From JAOAPY01 sp038237475 (GTDB taxonomy: Bacteria; Acidobacteriota; Blastocatellia; Pyrinomonadales; Pyrinomonadaceae), in contig JBBRYS010000002.1 in assembly GCA_038237475.1 (NCBI GenBank), forward strand, positions 513,712 through 577,711: 64,000 nucleotides of DNA. Direction: 5' to 3'. The notes below the pieces were generated by a model. The model saw only the letters and a program-made list of their open reading frames with translations. It had not been told where the DNA came from and ran no database searches. Below are positions 35,330 to 45,000 of the stretch, piece after piece. Numbering within the stretch: the first letter of the stretch is position 1; the number at the start of each line of letters is the position of its first letter. The position numbers and the translations under genes are program-made.

Positions 35330-35863
35330 ATGTCAACGAGTAGCCGATTCGCCGTGGCGATCCACATCCTGACCTTGATGGCCTGGTCTGACGACGAACC
35401 CCTGAAGTCAGAGCAGGTCGCTGAAAGTGTCAACACCAATCCCGTTGTAATTAGAAGAATGCTCTGCGAACTAGCCGATGCGAATCTGGTCGTGTCTCAG
35501 ACCGGCTCGACGGGCGGTTCACGACTAAGTCGAAAACCTGCGGATATCACGTTACGTGACGTTTATCACGCCGTCGAATGCCCGGGAGTCTTTTCTTTAC
35601 ATCGGCAACCTGCAAGCAGAACTTGCCCGGTTGGGATGGGTATCGAACCGGTTCTGGGAGCAGTATTCGAAGAAGCGAACGACGCAGTTGAACAAGTTCT
35701 GGCGAAAATCAGTATTAGCGACGTGATGATGCGGCTCAAGTCCGGCGGGGCTGGCGCCAGACATCACGCGCGAGCGGAAAAATTGCCCCGTCACATTATT
35801 CTCGAAGCGACCCGGGGCCTTAATAAAAGAAGCAGATCTGGAACTATCGCGAAAGAGCAATAA
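35330..35863 (+). CDS. Rrf2-family transcriptional regulator
   Basis: A 177-residue regulator with the Rrf2 winged helix: SRFAVAIHILTLMAW at the start, then SVNTNPVVIRRMLCELADANLV as the recognition region and TGGSRLSRKPADITL for the wing. Members sense Fe-S status, NO, or other redox signals through three cysteines. Here only Cys84 and Cys99 (with Cys46 in the DNA-binding domain) are present, so a normal Fe-S site is doubtful. The C-terminal tail of about 60 residues is basic and longer than usual. A perfect sigma-70 promoter with a dyad over the -10 box precedes it, suggesting autoregulation. The gene for its targets is not evident. Confidence 0.87.
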   Translation: MSTSSRFAVAIHILTLMAWSDDEPLKSEQVAESVNTNPVVIRRMLCELADANLVVSQTGSTGGSRLSRKPADITLRDVYHAVECPGVFSLHRQPASRTCPVGMGIEPVLGAVFEEANDAVEQVLAKISISDVMMRLKSGGAGARHHARAEKLPRHIILEATRGLNKRSRSGTIAKEQ

Positions 35864-35946
35864 CGCATCTATACAATGGCTGACAGAGAGCTCACGAGCG
35901 AGAGGTTCTCTGCACTTTGGTAATCTCGCACGAAAGGCGGAGTGAA

Positions 35947-37671
35947 TTGAGTAGGCTTAAGAAAGATCAGGATGTCGGCTTGATGAATTCGGGCAAGGAT
36001 GAGTTTGCGAATCCCAATGAAGAATTGGAGGACGCAATCTCAATAGAAGATATCGATGACGTGCTGCTGAAGTTGCAGACGGCAGGCTTGGCTGGATCCG
36101 AATCTGATGAACCTTTAACTGAGCAGGACTCGGCTGCGAACGCGTCATCTGATGACGGGGATGAGCCCACGGCGGAAGATGTGGAACTCGATCTTTCAGC
36201 CGGAGCGCTCGATAAGACATCGGATCCCGTACGCGTCTACATGCGCGAAATGGGAATAGTGCCGCTGCTCAAGCGCGAACAGGAAGTGGCTATTGCCAAG
36301 CGAATTGAGTGGGGACAGAAACGGGCCCACAAAGCTATCGCTCGTTCGCCTATTGCCGTAGTGGAACTGCTCCAGATTGGCGCCGAACTCGAGGCGGGTA
36401 ATCTGAACATTCGCGACATCGTCACCTTCTCGGACCAGATGGAAGCTGACGAGCACGAGGATCGCAGTGAAGAGTATTTGCAGTGGACCATCGAAGGTAT
36501 CCAGAACATTCGTAAACTCTACAAACGCGGCCTCAAGGAACTTGCCGCGATGCGTGAAGAACAAAAAGTAGCGCACGGCCGCGGCGCTAAAAAGACTTCC
36601 AAAAAGCTGCTGCGTTGCAAGCGCAAGCTATCACGAACTCGCATCGAGATCGTGACGGAAATGGCCGGTCTGCACCTTAAAGAAGCGACCCGTCAACGGC
36701 TGATCGAAGCGATCAACGCCCGGCACAAGGAAGTTCGCACGCTCGAGCGAGAGATCGAAGGCTTTACTGAAAAGCTGACGAAGAAACGGTTGAAAGCTGA
36801 CGAGAAAAAGGATTTCAAACGTCACATTACGGTGGCCAAGCGCCGGCTGAAAGAAATCGAAGCCGAACACTTCGTTTCGCCGCTGGAGATCAAGCGTTCA
36901 TACCAGATGATTGTGATGGGTGAAGCGCAGGCGGCCCAGGCCAAACACGAATTGACCGAAGCTAACCTGAGGCTGGTGGTTTCAATCGCGAAGAAGTATC
37001 AGAATCGCGGCTTGCAGTTCCTGGATTTGATTCAGGAAGGTAACCTGGGTCTGATGAAGGGTGTCGACAAGTTCGACTGGCGCCGTGGTTATAAGTTTTC
37101 AACTTATGCTACATGGTGGATTCGTCAGGCAATCACCCGCGCGATTGCCGACCAGGCCAGAACGATTCGCATTCCCGTCCATATGATCGAGGTGATTAAC
37201 AAACTCAAGAACACTTCGCGTGAGTTGGTGCGGGATCTGGGTCGCGAACCAACCACTGAGGAAATCGCCAAGCGGATGGACACCTCGGTAGAAAAGGTAC
37301 GCAAGGCCTTCAAGTTGATGCAGGATCCGATCTCGCTCGAGACACCCATCGGCGAAAGCGGTGATTCGCAACTGGGAGATCTAATCGAGGATAAATCGAC
37401 CGAGAGTCCCGCGGCTCGAGTGATTACTTCGAACCTGCGTGAGATTACCGGTGACGTCCTGCAAACGCTCAGCCCGCGCGAGGAGCGAGTGATTCGCTTG
37501 CGCTTCGGTCTGGACAATGAAGGGCACGAACGTACCCTGGAAGAAGTAGGCCAGAACTTCAATGTGACCCGCGAACGCATCCGCCAAATCGAAGCAAAGG
37601 CGCTGCGAAAACTTCGCCATCCCTCGCGAGCCCGAGTGCTGAAGAACTTCATCGAAAGCGAAGCCCGGTAA
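35947..37671 (+). CDS. rpoD: Principal RNA polymerase sigma factor RpoD
   Basis: A 574-residue sigma-70 of the primary type. Region 1.2 is at about 93-125 (DPVRVYMREMGIVPLL), followed by a highly charged Lys/Arg-rich non-conserved segment (about 195-330), region 2 from about 336 (EANLRLVVSIAKKYQNRGLQFLDLIQ-type core, in which the -10 recognition helix STYATWWIRQ is intact), region 3, and region 4 at about 505-574 with TLEEVGQNFNVTRERIRQIE. It recruits RNA polymerase to housekeeping promoters. The start is ambiguous: TTG 35947 has an AAGGCGGAG sequence just before it; TTG 35917 and ATG 35983 are alternatives. A hairpin terminator follows at 37698. Confidence 0.93.
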   Translation: MSRLKKDQDVGLMNSGKDEFANPNEELEDAISIEDIDDVLLKLQTAGLAGSESDEPLTEQDSAANASSDDGDEPTAEDVELDLSAGALDKTSDPVRVYMREMGIVPLLKREQEVAIAKRIEWGQKRAHKAIARSPIAVVELLQIGAELEAGNLNIRDIVTFSDQMEADEHEDRSEEYLQWTIEGIQNIRKLYKRGLKELAAMREEQKVAHGRGAKKTSKKLLRCKRKLSRTRIEIVTEMAGLHLKEATRQRLIEAINARHKEVRTLEREIEGFTEKLTKKRLKADEKKDFKRHITVAKRRLKEIEAEHFVSPLEIKRSYQMIVMGEAQAAQAKHELTEANLRLVVSIAKKYQNRGLQFLDLIQEGNLGLMKGVDKFDWRRGYKFSTYATWWIRQAITRAIADQARTIRIPVHMIEVINKLKNTSRELVRDLGREPTTEEIAKRMDTSVEKVRKAFKLMQDPISLETPIGESGDSQLGDLIEDKSTESPAARVITSNLREITGDVLQTLSPREERVIRLRFGLDNEGHERTLEEVGQNFNVTRERIRQIEAKALRKLRHPSRARVLKNFIESEAR

Positions 37672-37697
37672 GCAAAGAGGCGCTTATTTCAGAAAAA

Positions 37698-37723
37698 GGT
37701 CACGCGATATGCGTGGCCTTTTT
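37698..37723. terminator. Bidirectional terminator between rpoD and the sugar kinase gene
   Basis: GGTCACGC pairs with GCGTGGCC (8 bp, one G-T pair, five-base loop), with five A before and five T after. It can serve rpoD on the plus strand and the convergent kinase gene on the minus strand. Confidence 0.85.
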
Positions 37724-37782
37724 CATTGATAGCGAACCGATCCGCCATCGGTTTTCACGCGCTGCTTACATCCCTGTTTCTC

Positions 37783-38865
37783 TTATCTTTGAATTCGTGC
37801 TGAACCACCCCTGGCCAGCGCGCGCACCTCGTCCAGCGAAGCCATCGTTGTATCTCCCGGATAGGTAGTCAACAACGCTCCATGGGCCCAACCCAGCTTC
37901 AGTGATTCTGCCGGCGGTTCACCCGTAAGCAGACCATAAAAGAGCCCACTAGCGAAACCGTCACCTCCCCCCACCCGATCGAGCACATCCAACTCCATGG
38001 TGGGCGAAGCATGCCTTTCACCGTTGACCCAGGCAAGCGCCCCCCAACTATGTCGATTCGTCGAGTGGACCTCACGCAGGGTTGTGGCAACAACCCTAAG
38101 GTGGGGATACTTTGTTGATACTTGATCCATCATCGCGAAGAAGGCGCTCGGATCCATTTTGGAAGTGGCGCCAATATCGGGCCCCGGAATTCCCAGACCT
38201 TTCTGCAGATCCTCCTCATTGCCAACCAGGACGTCGACGTTCTCAATGATGCGCGCAAAGACATCCCGTGCGCGACCTTCGCCGCCCCTACTGCGCCAGA
38301 GCTTTTCACGAAAGTTGAGATCGAAGGAAATGATCGCCCCGGCTTCCTTGGCCGTCTTCATGGCGGCAATTATCACTTCAGAGGTGGTCTCAGACAGTGC
38401 TGCAAAGATGCCGCCGCTGTGAAACCAACGCACGCCTCCTTGGCATATCTCGGCCCAGTTGAAGTCATCCGGTTTGAGTTGCGCCGCAGCTTCGTGAGCG
38501 CGGTTATAAAAAACAACGGGCGCGCGAACCCCGTAGCCGTGATCACTGTACACGGCTGCGATATTTGGACCACTGACCCCGTTGTGCTGGAACCATTTAT
38601 AAAACGGCCGGACGCCCATGGCCTGCACGCGTGCAGCGACCAACTCGCCGATTGGGTAGTCAACCATCGCCGTGGCAATCGCGGTCTGCAGGCGAAAGCA
38701 ACTGGCCAGATTCGCAGCTACATTGAACTCTCCGCCGCTAACGTGAATCTCGCACCGTTCGGCCCGGCGGAACGGGACGACACCCGGATCCAACCGATGG
38801 ACCAACGCGCCGAGCGAAACAAAGTCCAGAGCGCCGCTGGAAAGAATGTTGAGGCCATTGATCAT
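37783..38865 (-). CDS. kdgK: PfkB-family sugar kinase, probably 2-keto-3-deoxygluconate kinase
   Basis: A 360-residue ribokinase/PfkB kinase. The first signature is SGGEFNVAANLA near 43-54; the second is DRVGGGDGFASG near 297-308 with the catalytic Asp303. The segment GDTTMASLDEV at the end and the overall sequence resemble 2-keto-3-deoxygluconate kinases, which phosphorylate KDG in pentose, hexuronate or modified Entner-Doudoroff degradation. No KDPG aldolase gene is adjacent, so the sugar remains uncertain. It follows the SET-domain gene by 37 bases on the same strand, possibly in one unit. Confidence 0.82.
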   Translation of the reverse strand: MINGLNILSSGALDFVSLGALVHRLDPGVVPFRRAERCEIHVSGGEFNVAANLASCFRLQTAIATAMVDYPIGELVAARVQAMGVRPFYKWFQHNGVSGPNIAAVYSDHGYGVRAPVVFYNRAHEAAAQLKPDDFNWAEICQGGVRWFHSGGIFAALSETTSEVIIAAMKTAKEAGAIISFDLNFREKLWRSRGGEGRARDVFARIIENVDVLVGNEEDLQKGLGIPGPDIGATSKMDPSAFFAMMDQVSTKYPHLRVVATTLREVHSTNRHSWGALAWVNGERHASPTMELDVLDRVGGGDGFASGLFYGLLTGEPPAESLKLGWAHGALLTTYPGDTTMASLDEVRALARGGSARIQR

Positions 38866-38902
38866 TCGCGATCCCTCTTCTTTTATCCGAAAACTTCAAT
38901 CG

Positions 38903-39364
38903 TCACCTGGCGCTAGCTTTCCGCGGACGCCGTTTCTTGCGCTTCGTGCTGCATTTTTCGCAGCGACAACCCATTGGGCTAATAATCTGATCAAAGTATT
39001 CCTCGCCATAATTGTAAGTAATCTCTTCACCGGCGCGAATTTTTCTTTTGGACCAAACCCAGACTCTGCGCCCCGAAACCAGCGCTTCGGCATTTGGCCG
39101 GCACGAGTGGTTAGCATAACGTGCGACATTACTGCGCGGGCTGCCGTCGATTGACCACTTGGAATTCACCCCAAAGAAATACTTCCCCGCTCTCTTCTCA
39201 ACTTCTTCATTTGAAATCAGGGGGCCGGTGTATTCAATAATGCGCTTGCCTTTGGGAATGGGAGTTAGTGCAAACAGTCCCAGGCCGGTCTTGCTGCGCT
39301 TAATAACGTAAGTAGGCTTCATAACTATTTTGTGACCGCGCTCTTCAGCGTCCACTGAAGACAC
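38903..39364 (-). CDS. SET-domain protein lysine methyltransferase-like protein
   Basis: A 153-residue compact SET domain, a fold best known from eukaryotic histone methyltransferases. The SAM-binding and catalytic motifs are present: GLGLFA (27-32), NHSCRPN (85-91) with the knot-forming Asn-His, and ITYNYG (115-120) with the catalytic tyrosine. A post-SET cluster of three cysteines follows (CRCEKC, 133-138) and would bind zinc with a further cysteine. A basic tail ends the protein. GTG 39364 has AAGGA at a suitable distance; ATG 39322 is an alternative. The bacterial substrate is unknown; a ribosomal or DNA-binding protein is a possible target. Confidence 0.88.
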   Translation of the reverse strand: MSSVDAEERGHKIVMKPTYVIKRSKTGLGLFALTPIPKGKRIIEYTGPLISNEEVEKRAGKYFFGVNSKWSIDGSPRSNVARYANHSCRPNAEALVSGRRVWVWSKRKIRAGEEITYNYGEEYFDQIISPMGCRCEKCSTKRKKRRPRKASAR

Positions 39365-39469
39365 GCAACAATTTCCTTGGGAGCTGTAAATAAAATCAGA
39401 TTTGGGGATGATAGGTCATGAACTGGGGGTGCAAAGCGCAGTAACCTCTTAACTACCTGCAGCAACCAA

Positions 39470-40984
39470 TCAAATTTTTCCAAAGCAATACAAGGCGCTT
39501 CTGGTTCGAATGTAGATGCGCCCGTCTGCGATTGCGGGAGTGGCGAAACACTCATCATCCAACTCGTTCACGGCGAGTATCTCCCATTCGCCGGTGGCCT
39601 TCACTACTGACACTGCGCCGCCCTCACCGACGAGGAAGACTTTGTCATCAGCCCCGACGGGCGAAGAAAAATACTTGTCGATGGCACCGTGCAGACGTCC
39701 CTGCTTGATCACCTTGCCGCTGGCCGGATCGAAAGAGAGCAGGATGCCACTGTCATTGATCATGAACAGCACGCCCTTGTAGAGCAGCGTCGATGGAACC
39801 TGAGGCACGGGCTTTTGATAATGCCAACGGACAGCGGTCGCCGTCTGGTCACCCTTGCCGCCGAGCTTGATCGCCAACAGTCCATTCTCTGAAGCCATCA
39901 TGGAGCGGAACACTTCCCAATCCCTGGCGCTTAGCCTGTTGTCGCGGTCGGTATCAAAGGCTTCAAAAGCGTCAACCAGCATTCGATCCATTGGGTCGGT
40001 GCCAGAGATTTCGGATTTGGCGATCTGGTTATCCTTGTTCTTATCGAACCTGGCCAGCCCTTCTGCGAATCCGATCGTCGGCACCTGCTTCCCGGGCTGG
40101 TTCGTGGGAAAACCCCAACCATTAATGTACAGGTAATCGTCGTCATGACTGGCGATGGATTTCATTTCGCACGCCAGGCCGCGCACCCACCAGACTCGCT
40201 TGCCGTCTGCGACTGAGTAAGCCGAGAGTTGGAACGATTCAGGAACGATAATCTGTTTCGGGCCCTGCGGCGGCTGGTAAATGATCGGCGTCGAATAACC
40301 CGAGATGACGATAGGGCGATCGACTTTCCATCGCACTTTGCCGCTATTCTTGTCTATGGCAAGCAAGTATGAACTCGGGCTGTCTTGATCAACTGGAAGG
40401 ATTATCTTGTCGTCGACCAGGATGGGAGATGCTCCAAAACCATAGAACATATTGAATGGACCAATAGCCAGTTGCCAACGCTTTTTGCCCGCGCGGTCAT
40501 AGGAGACAAGCCCAAAGTCCTGAAAAAACACGTAAACATTTGAGCCATCGGTAACCGGACTCGGTGACGCCGGCCCGTTGACCAGCTGCAAGCGCCCGAC
40601 GAACAAACGCGGAACTTCCCTTTCCCAAAGCTGCTTCCCAGTCTCGCGATCCAGACAGATCACGAGCAGCTTGTACTTCTCTTTCTCAGTTGTGTGCGCG
40701 GTAACAAAGACGCGATCGCTCGTCAGCACCGGTGACGAATGTCCTGGAGGAAGAGCTGTCTTCCAAACAACGTTCTTGTTCGGTCCAAACTCAGTGGGCA
40801 GTCCCGTGGTTGCCGAGACTCCGCTGCCGTTTGGACCACGAAACTGCGACCAGTCTACAGCGCTGGTTTTTTTCGCAGATTTTGGGGAAGCGTCTACACG
40901 ATAAAGCGATGAAGCGATGACTAAGGTGATGAGACAAAGAGCCACTCGCAGCATGTTTGGGCGATAAGTTTTTAGCATCAGCAT
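39470..40984 (-). CDS. PQQ/WD40-like beta-propeller protein with inserted EF-hands
   Basis: A protein of about 504 residues, exported by an N-terminal signal peptide (hydrophobic core about 12-27, numbering from 40984). Blades of a PQQ-type propeller run through the sequence (VWKTALPPG, LDRETGKQLWER, IDKNSGKVRWK, IDKYFSSPVGADDKVFLV). Inserted near residues 312-360 is a tandem EF-hand pair: DKNKDNQIAKSE and DTDRDNRLSARD match the 12-residue calcium loop at all ligand positions. AGGA lies four to ten bases before the ATG pair at 40984/40978. Such proteins are often called secreted Pyrrolo-quinoline quinone or outer-membrane-assembly-like, but function is unknown; the propeller has no clear PQQ ligands. 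Confidence 0.82.
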   Translation of the reverse strand: MLMLKTYRPNMLRVALCLITLVIASSLYRVDASPKSAKKTSAVDWSQFRGPNGSGVSATTGLPTEFGPNKNVVWKTALPPGHSSPVLTSDRVFVTAHTTEKEKYKLLVICLDRETGKQLWEREVPRLFVGRLQLVNGPASPSPVTDGSNVYVFFQDFGLVSYDRAGKKRWQLAIGPFNMFYGFGASPILVDDKIILPVDQDSPSSYLLAIDKNSGKVRWKVDRPIVISGYSTPIIYQPPQGPKQIIVPESFQLSAYSVADGKRVWWVRGLACEMKSIASHDDDYLYINGWGFPTNQPGKQVPTIGFAEGLARFDKNKDNQIAKSEISGTDPMDRMLVDAFEAFDTDRDNRLSARDWEVFRSMMASENGLLAIKLGGKGDQTATAVRWHYQKPVPQVPSTLLYKGVLFMINDSGILLSFDPASGKVIKQGRLHGAIDKYFSSPVGADDKVFLVGEGGAVSVVKATGEWEILAVNELDDECFATPAIADGRIYIRTRSALYCFGKI

Positions 40985-41119
40985 CAGTTCCTGCACCTGG
41001 AATAAACGCGGCGCGATTTTAGACGATAGCCGGCGAAAATATAAAGTTGGGTGGGACTCGGTGAAAAATCAGGACGTCACATTCCCGCCGCTACATCAGA
41101 GTTCACTCATCGGGTGAAA

Positions 41120-41905
41120 TTACTCCTGCATCTTTCCGCTTGAGAGAAAGCGCCAGCGCTTGGTGTTGCGGCAATTCGCGATGTAGTTCTCAATTTTCAA
41201 TTTCGGCATCATGCCCGGCAGCACGGACGAATATGAAACTACGGATGCCCTGGCTGAACTACCTCGCATCTCAGAAGCGCAAGAGTCTTCTACGACCATG
41301 CCAAAGTCTTCAACCACTCTGAGGCGTCCGGTTTTAAATTCAATCAGGCCTGCAGTCTCGTTCACAATGCCCTGATGCATGTCGCTGGTGGACATAACCA
41401 ATTCGTCTATCCCGTCGCCGTTCAGGTCAATCTTGCGTACGATGTTGCTTCTGAAGTCCGCGTCCACATCCAGCAGCAAGCGCGGGCCGGAAAAAATTGC
41501 CACTCGCTTGCTGCCGAAGTTTTCGGCGTGCGAAGCGTTGCACTCGCTGACTGAGATCACGTACGCGGTTTGCACTTGCCCGGCAGCTGTAAAGCTACCT
41601 GTTGCCATATCAACGATGGCAGGAACAATTTGCCCGGCGCTTCGTGCTGCCTTCAAATTATCATCGCCATTGCCACCGGCGAAGTTCGGATTACATTGGC
41701 TTTCGTCAGTCAGATACCGACGAAACAACTTGGCCAACACAGCTCGCTGAGTCGACACCGGGATTTTCAGAGCCGCGGTTGGCGGATCGACCCTGAAGTC
41801 GGCCAGGATTTCTTTGGACCCTTGCGATGTCGACAAATTCGGCTTTTGCGCCAGCGCCGTAGAAACAGACGTCAACAAAACCAGAACGAGGACAATTGTT
41901 TTCAT
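41120..41905 (-). CDS. Exported protein of unknown function with FG-GAP-like segment
   Basis: A 261-residue exported protein of no family I know. ATG 41905 is preceded by AGGAG at eight bases and starts a signal peptide (hydrophobic core to about residue 18, ending ALAQ); the frame is open to 41971. A segment near 165-178 reads IDLNGDGIDELVM, which fits a calcium-binding FG-GAP/VCBS-type repeat with flanking strands. Four or five cysteines suggest disulfides in the periplasm. The gene stands between the PQQ and YncE-like genes on the minus strand. Confidence 0.65.
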   Translation of the reverse strand: MKTIVLVLVLLTSVSTALAQKPNLSTSQGSKEILADFRVDPPTAALKIPVSTQRAVLAKLFRRYLTDESQCNPNFAGGNGDDNLKAARSAGQIVPAIVDMATGSFTAAGQVQTAYVISVSECNASHAENFGSKRVAIFSGPRLLLDVDADFRSNIVRKIDLNGDGIDELVMSTSDMHQGIVNETAGLIEFKTGRLRVVEDFGMVVEDSCASEMRGSSARASVVSYSSVLPGMMPKLKIENYIANCRNTKRWRFLSSGKMQE

Positions 41906-42001
41906 GCTCATGACTCCTGGGGTGTGATTGAAAATGCCGCAATCATGTACTCTGACAGCCAGCCAGGGCAAGACTTTTCGAGTCGCTGAGTACAGCTGGT
42001 C

Positions 42002-45000
42002 TCAATCAGGATCTGAAGCGTTCTTGTTACGTGCCCACTGCTCACTCTCTTCTTTCAAACCAAGGCGCATCGCTTCAAACAGCGGCAGCCGCACGCTCTC
42101 AGGCATCGGCTTCCGACCCTGAACCGAAAACCAGATGATCCTGTTTAGTACTTCGGGATCCGCCATGTCCGCGTGTGACATATCCTGCTGATCGGTGCGC
42201 CGCATCCAGAAGGCGCTCGCCGCATCGCGAGCTGGTTGAGTCATCAAATTGTCGAGAGAAACATTCGGAACGCGCGCCTGATAAGGCTGCAAGTCTGCTT
42301 CAGCGCGAAAGATATTGATTGGAGTGGCATTGGCATCCAGCTGATTCATGGGTTCAATACCAATCAGAAGTTCCATCGTGCGAATCAAACTTACTGTGTT
42401 GTGAAATTCGTGAATCAGCAAACCAGGTTTATTGTAGGCAGAAATCACGAGCGCCGGTGACCGGTGAGCGTCGACGTGATCGGGCCCATCCTGAGCATCG
42501 TCCTCGATCACGAAGATCGCTGTATCTTTCCAATAGGGGCTATTTGAAACCGCCTCCACCAATTTTCCCAGCGCGTAGTCGCTGTCTGCCACCAAAAACT
42601 GCGGGGTCGGATTGCGTAGCTTGATGCCGTTGGTATGATCATTCGGCAAACGCAGGATGGACAAGTTAGGCATGTTCTCAGGCTTCCCTTCCAGGCGTTC
42701 ACCAACAAACCTATTGAAATCCTCGAGCCACTCCCCGAATCTTGAAGTCCCGCGAAATTTCGCCTCGCCATTGCCGGCACTTATCAAGGGATTGATCTGC
42801 CCCGCAGATTCCCTGCTGGCCCGATATGATTCGGCAGTCATCGCGTCGGGAGTATTCGTATCGAAAGTTCGAAAGCTGACGCTGTGGTGGCCTTCCAGAG
42901 CTTTCTTCGTGGGAAAGGCGGAGACAGTCGGCGAGATATCGGGATAAGATTTGGCACGATTGCGCTTGATCGCTGCCACATCCGCTTCCGAAAGCGTAGC
43001 GATAAATTCACCGTAGTTGCGATAGGTCAATCCGGCACGGGCCGCTGCGTCCCAGAGGTAGAGCGTCTGCGGCTCAGCCACATCGCGCGAGCCGTTGAGG
43101 TACGGTATGAAACGCCGCATGAAATTTGCCACGTCTGTGGCTGAGACCCCTGGACCAAACATCGAAGGAGTGTTGCGCATCGGCTCATAGGCGGGCAGCC
43201 GGTTGAAACCTTCATAGTCGTAACCCCGCCCGCGCCTGCTGTACTGCCAACGGTAGGCTTTATCAACATAGTCGCTTGAAAAGGCGGCCGTGCTCCAGTT
43301 GTGACCGTCCGGGCTGGCCTCTGAATTGACGAAGAAACGATCAAAAAGACCAAAGCGAAGCGCCAGGGCGCGGAAGTTCGGAGTGATTTCCTGGGCGGCT
43401 CCTCCCGTCAGTTTCGCCGCTTCTCCGGAACCAAAGATTGCCAGTCTCGGATCGCCATCGGCACGTCTTCCATCGCCTGATTTTTCTACATCTCCTAACA
43501 CCTGATCGTAGGAGCGGTTTTCTTTGATGACATAAATGATGTGATTAATCGGCGACTTGCCGGCGAACAGCTTTGTAACCGGAGCGCCCAATAAACCGTT
43601 GTTCCGCATTACAGACTGGGTGTACTCCACCAGAGCGCGCTCATCCGGTTGCGCTACCACACTGATGTTCCCAACTACCAGTGAGACACTGTACTGTCCG
43701 CCTTCCTTCAAGTCGCGGCCAGTGCCGACGGGAAAGCGATCGTTCGGAGCATTAGGAGTGCGTCCTGAGTTGTTAACTACAACCGAAGAGTTTTCGACGC
43801 CAGTACCCTTGCCGTTACCGACAAAGATCGAGCCGCCCACAACGGCAACTGCTGAAGGGTATTGGCCAGTGGGAATAAATCCACGCACTGTGCTGCGCTC
43901 ACCTTCAGCTCCACTCCTCTCGGGATCTGCTGCGCTTGTAGCCGGCGCATCAACTCCACCTGCAGTGCGCTTCGATAGTTGCACGACGGCGACTGAATCG
44001 CTGTGCGCGTTGGCAACATAGAGCGTTTTGCCATCGAGCGCGAGGCCTTCAGGACTGCTGCCCAGCAGCGCCTTTTCAGCCAGGCGAACGTTGATGCGCT
44101 CAATCTCTCTGTCCGTCGCCGTATCGATAACTGAGACGCTGTCGTCATCAGAATTGACAACCAGCAAACGCGTTCGCAGTTCGTTGAGCAGCATCGCGGT
44201 CGGATGACGCCCGACCTGGATATACGAAACGGGATTTGTCGTTCGAGCTGGATCCATTACAGCGATAGACTCATCGTTCCAACAGGAGACGTAAACCTTC
44301 GCAGTACCTCCGTGCCTGATCCCGGAGGGTTCCGCTTCCGGTAATGCCACTACTCCGTAAGGATATAGGAAGTGTGCTTGATTCGACGGCCGGCGCAAAT
44401 CAATGCGCTCTAATTTTCGCGTACCGCGAAGATCGCTGATGACTCCGAGACTATCGCTGAGATTATTGGCAACGAAAAGAGTGTTACCGTCGGCGCTGAT
44501 CGCGAGACCGGTCGGATACACCGGTGCATGATCGTCGTTGTACCGGGGTGAGGGCGCCAGAGTGGCAAAGCCGCCGATGTCGATCGAGGGCGCCTCCATC
44601 ATCGTGTTGGGGCCGGGTGAAACGGGAGTAATTGGATTCTTAATTCCCGGCTGGAAGCGGAGCAGCCAAATCTTGTTCTCAAATCCGCCTGAGGCATAAA
44701 GAGCGTAGGAACCGTCGTCATCGGCAGTCGGGGAAAACACGAGCCCTACATTCACACTCTGCGGCGAGGGGAAAAAAACGTTCTGGATAACCACTGGCGC
44801 GGACGTGATATTGAGATCGATCACCGCCAGCGATTGCTGGCCTCGGTTGCCGGCTGCGTTGAACTGAAGTCCAAACCCACTGTTTACGGCAATGAGATAA
44901 CGGCCTCGTCCATCTGGTCCCGTATGATCGGGACTCCTGACAAAACCGACCGGTAGCGAGCCCACCGCAACTTGCCGGGTGGCGGCATCAATCAAAAGCT

